Part shown: positions 5,390 to 6,847 of the stretch, one piece after another | How positions within the stretch are numbered: position 1 is the stretch's first letter | Layout of the letters: each line of letters opens with the position of its first letter | Assembly: GCA_012838715.1 (NCBI GenBank) | Contig: DUOR01000335.1 | Span: forward strand, 1 to 6,847 | From: Actinomycetales bacterium | GTDB taxonomy: Bacteria > Actinomycetota > Actinomycetes > Mycobacteriales > Mycobacteriaceae | DNA: 6,847 nt | Direction: 5' to 3' | Translations under genes and position numbers: made by a program | Notes under the pieces: generated by a model | What the model was told of the DNA's origin: nothing | Database searches by the model: none | What the model saw: the letters and a program-made list of their open reading frames with translations, nothing else

Positions 5390-6034
5390 TCAGGCGGAGC
5401 CGAGTTCACGGAACAGGGCCGTGTTGAGCCGGAAGGCCAGCACGGCCTCGGCGATCGCGCGCTCGGCGACGTCGCCGGGCAGGTCGAGGGCGTCGAGGCG
5501 GGCGCGGTAGGCGTCGCGGTAGGGCTTGATCTTGCCGACGGCGCCGAAGTCGTAGAACCGCGCGCCATCGCCGTCGATGCCGTAGTGATCGCGCAAGCGG
5601 CGGGCGATGATCTGGCCGCCGGAGAGGTCACCGAGGTATCGGACGTAGTGGTGCCCGGCGATCGCGGCGGCGTCACCCGCCCGGGCGAGGTCCGCCAGCC
5701 GGTTGGCGTAGCAGACGGTGGCCGGCAGCGGCTTGAGATCCCCGCGCCACCGCGGTCCCAGCAGGTGGTCGAGGTCCTCGTCGAGGCGGGTGGCCCGCTC
5801 GAGGCGGGGGTCCGCGATGGCGGCGCCCACGGGAGTGCCGGCGATGGTCCGCACGGCGTCTTCGAGGGCCCCGTAGACGAAGCGGAGCTGCCCCGCGAGG
5901 GCGCCCGCCGCGCCGACGTCGAGTTTCCCGTCGAGTAGGTCGGACATGAAGCCGGAGTGCTCGGCTTCCTCGTGGGCGGCGGCGGTGGCTTCACGCAAAC
6001 GGTCGGTGAGCGGGGTGCTGGTGCGGGCGGTCAT
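5390..6034 (-). CDS. hmuO: Heme oxygenase HmuO
   Basis: A 214-residue cytoplasmic biliverdin-producing heme oxygenase, matching the roughly 215 residues of C. diphtheriae HmuO. It uses O2 and electrons to open heme to biliverdin, CO and Fe2+, releasing iron from imported heme. The proximal heme ligand is His21, in AHEEAEHSGFMSDLL (family His20). The distal helix reads HHYVRYLGDLSGGQ, with Gly135, Asp136, Gly139 and Gly140 in the family positions that hold the oxygen-activating water network. FYDFGAVGKIKPYRDAYR follows, with basic residues expected to face the heme propionates. I chose the ATG at 6034 because AAGGA (6044-6040) lies 5 nt upstream and the length then fits the family; an upstream in-frame ATG at 6085 would overlap the hmuV end and add 17 unlike residues. 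It lies 47 bp downstream of the probable hmuV and is probably co-transcribed. I see no DtxR-type operator in that gap. Confidence 0.95.
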   Translation of the reverse strand: MTARTSTPLTDRLREATAAAHEEAEHSGFMSDLLDGKLDVGAAGALAGQLRFVYGALEDAVRTIAGTPVGAAIADPRLERATRLDEDLDHLLGPRWRGDLKPLPATVCYANRLADLARAGDAAAIAGHHYVRYLGDLSGGQIIARRLRDHYGIDGDGARFYDFGAVGKIKPYRDAYRARLDALDLPGDVAERAIAEAVLAFRLNTALFRELGSA

Positions 6035-6081
6035 CGTTTTCCTTCGGTAATTCGGTTTGATTGCTTGTTCGGGGCCGGGTG
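6035..6081 (-). promoter_or_regulatory. hmuV-hmuO spacer with ACCGAA direct repeat and hmuO ribosome binding site
   Basis: This 47-bp gap is more AT-rich than its surroundings on the hmuO side. On the minus strand it holds two ACCGAA copies 8 bp apart (6056-6051 and 6048-6043), then AAGGA (6044-6040) and 5 nt to the ATG. The second repeat touches the ribosome binding site, so a bound protein could block initiation. No clear -10 hexamer or DtxR-like palindrome is visible, so read-through from hmuV is the simpler view. Confidence 0.35.
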
Positions 6082-6847
6082 TCACGGGATCCCCCGCCGC
6101 GCGGGGACGAACACGGGGTTGCCCCGGGAGTCGGCGAGGACTTCGACGTCGACGCCGTAGACCTCCCGGATAAGTTCCGCGGTGAGGACCTCCGCCGGTG
6201 ACCCGGAGGCCGCGACGGCGCCGTCGCGCAGGACGACGACGTCGTCGGCGTAGGCCGCGGCCGCCGCGAGGTCGTGGAGGACCACCACGACCGCCGCCCC
6301 CGCCCGTGCCCGCGCGGCGATCGCCCGGAGGATGCGTTCCGAGTGGCGCAGGTCGAGCGCCGCGGTGGGTTCGTCGAAAAGCAGGGTGGGCGTGTCCTGA
6401 AGCAGCACGCGCGCGCAGTGCACGCGCGCGAGTTCCCCGCCGGACAGGACGGTGACGGGCCGATCGAGGAGATGACCGACGTCGCAGTCGCCGATTACGC
6501 GCCGCGCGAGCCCGGGGTCGGCCGCGCCCCAGGGGGTACGGCCGAAGGAGATGACCTCGCCGGCGGTGAACGGCACGTTCGCCGGGTGCCGTTGCGGCAG
6601 CACCGCCCGCAGGCGGGCGCGTTCAGCGGCGGTGATGGCGGTGAGGTCGCGGCCGTCGAGGGAGACGCTTCCCGACGTCGGTTCCTCGTCGCCCGCGAGG
6701 ATTTTCAGCAACGTGGATTTTCCGGCGCCGTTGGGGCCGACCAGCGCGGTGACGCGGCCCGGCGCGCCCTGCGCGGTCACGCGATCGAGGATGGCGCGGC
6801 CCGAGCGGCGCAGCACCACGCAGTGGGCGGCGGGGCCGCTTCCCGGC
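6082..6847 (-). CDS. hmuV: Heme/iron ABC transporter ATP-binding protein, probable HmuV (5' partial)
   Basis: The cytoplasmic ATPase of a FecCD-type importer for heme or siderophore. Counting from the GTG at 6819, it shows Walker A GPNGAGKST (28-36), Q-loop Gln76 in VLPQ, FTAGEVISFGRTPW (84-97), which resembles the heme-importer ATPase consensus, signature LSGGE (125-129), Walker B LLFDEP with Asp149 and catalytic Glu150, D-loop ALDL, and H-switch His182. The signature is followed by Leu-Ala-Arg instead of the usual Gln-x-Arg. The frame stays open from 6819 to the window edge and reads like the expected N-terminal strand (CVVLRRSGRAIL). No ribosome binding site precedes the GTG, so the true start is probably outside the window. 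Neighbouring hmuO favours heme as cargo; without the permease and binding-protein genes a siderophore importer is not excluded. Confidence 0.85.
   Translation of the reverse strand, partial: PGSGPAAHCVVLRRSGRAILDRVTAQGAPGRVTALVGPNGAGKSTLLKILAGDEEPTSGSVSLDGRDLTAITAAERARLRAVLPQRHPANVPFTAGEVISFGRTPWGAADPGLARRVIGDCDVGHLLDRPVTVLSGGELARVHCARVLLQDTPTLLFDEPTAALDLRHSERILRAIAARARAGAAVVVVLHDLAAAAAYADDVVVLRDGAVAASGSPAEVLTAELIREVYGVDVEVLADSRGNPVFVPARRGIP

Noticed and set aside
6035..6081. DtxR operator upstream of hmuO
   Set aside because: No TTAGGTTAGCCTAACC-like palindrome is present; only the ACCGAA direct repeat is seen.
1..6847. CRISPR arrays, tRNA or rRNA genes, toxin-antitoxin or defence modules
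   Set aside because: No spaced repeats, no RNA gene signatures and no defence-type domains were seen on either strand.

Overview
This is a GC-rich window (roughly 70% G+C by eye) from the chromosome of an actinobacterium, most likely a Corynebacterium or close relative. Three things point that way: a heme oxygenase that aligns residue for residue with the C. diphtheriae HmuO family, a signal-less M13 metallopeptidase of the actinobacterial type, and two start codons with no ribosome binding site but a TANNNT hexamer exactly 7 nt upstream, the layout of leaderless corynebacterial genes.

Layout. (1) Positions 1-59 are AT-rich (about one third G+C) and do not belong with the rest. They abut the broken 5' side of a LOG-family gene at about 57-60. 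On the minus strand this strip carries an extended -10 promoter (TGTTATAAT), a GAGGTG ribosome binding site and a GTG start running off the left edge, so it looks like the end of a mobile or acquired element. (2) The LOG remnant (60-455, +) lacks its N-terminal third and is followed by two strong hairpins and a T-run. (3) A leftward block holds a secreted GH25 muramidase (560-1849), a PrsW-like membrane protease (1909-2784) and a small exported or membrane-anchored protein of unknown function (2781-3353). The last two overlap by ATGA and are probably translationally coupled. (4) A rightward M13 metallopeptidase (3413-5386) diverges from that block across 59 bp containing a perfect inverted repeat. 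(5) A leftward pair follows: a heme/siderophore-type ABC ATPase, probably HmuV (6082 to the right edge, cut at its 5' end), then heme oxygenase HmuO (5390-6034). HmuO ends 3 bp from the M13 stop codon.

How they work together. HmuV and HmuO form a plausible heme uptake and iron-release pair: the ATPase powers heme import, and the oxygenase opens the ring to free iron. The PrsW-like protein and its coupled exported partner may be a protease with its substrate or accessory protein. GH25 acts on the cell wall, and the M13 enzyme probably cleaves peptides in the cytoplasm. No complete new system is visible. The points most worth checking are the left-edge junction, the PrsW/partner pair, the start-codon ladder of the PrsW gene, and the unassigned tail of the GH25 enzyme.
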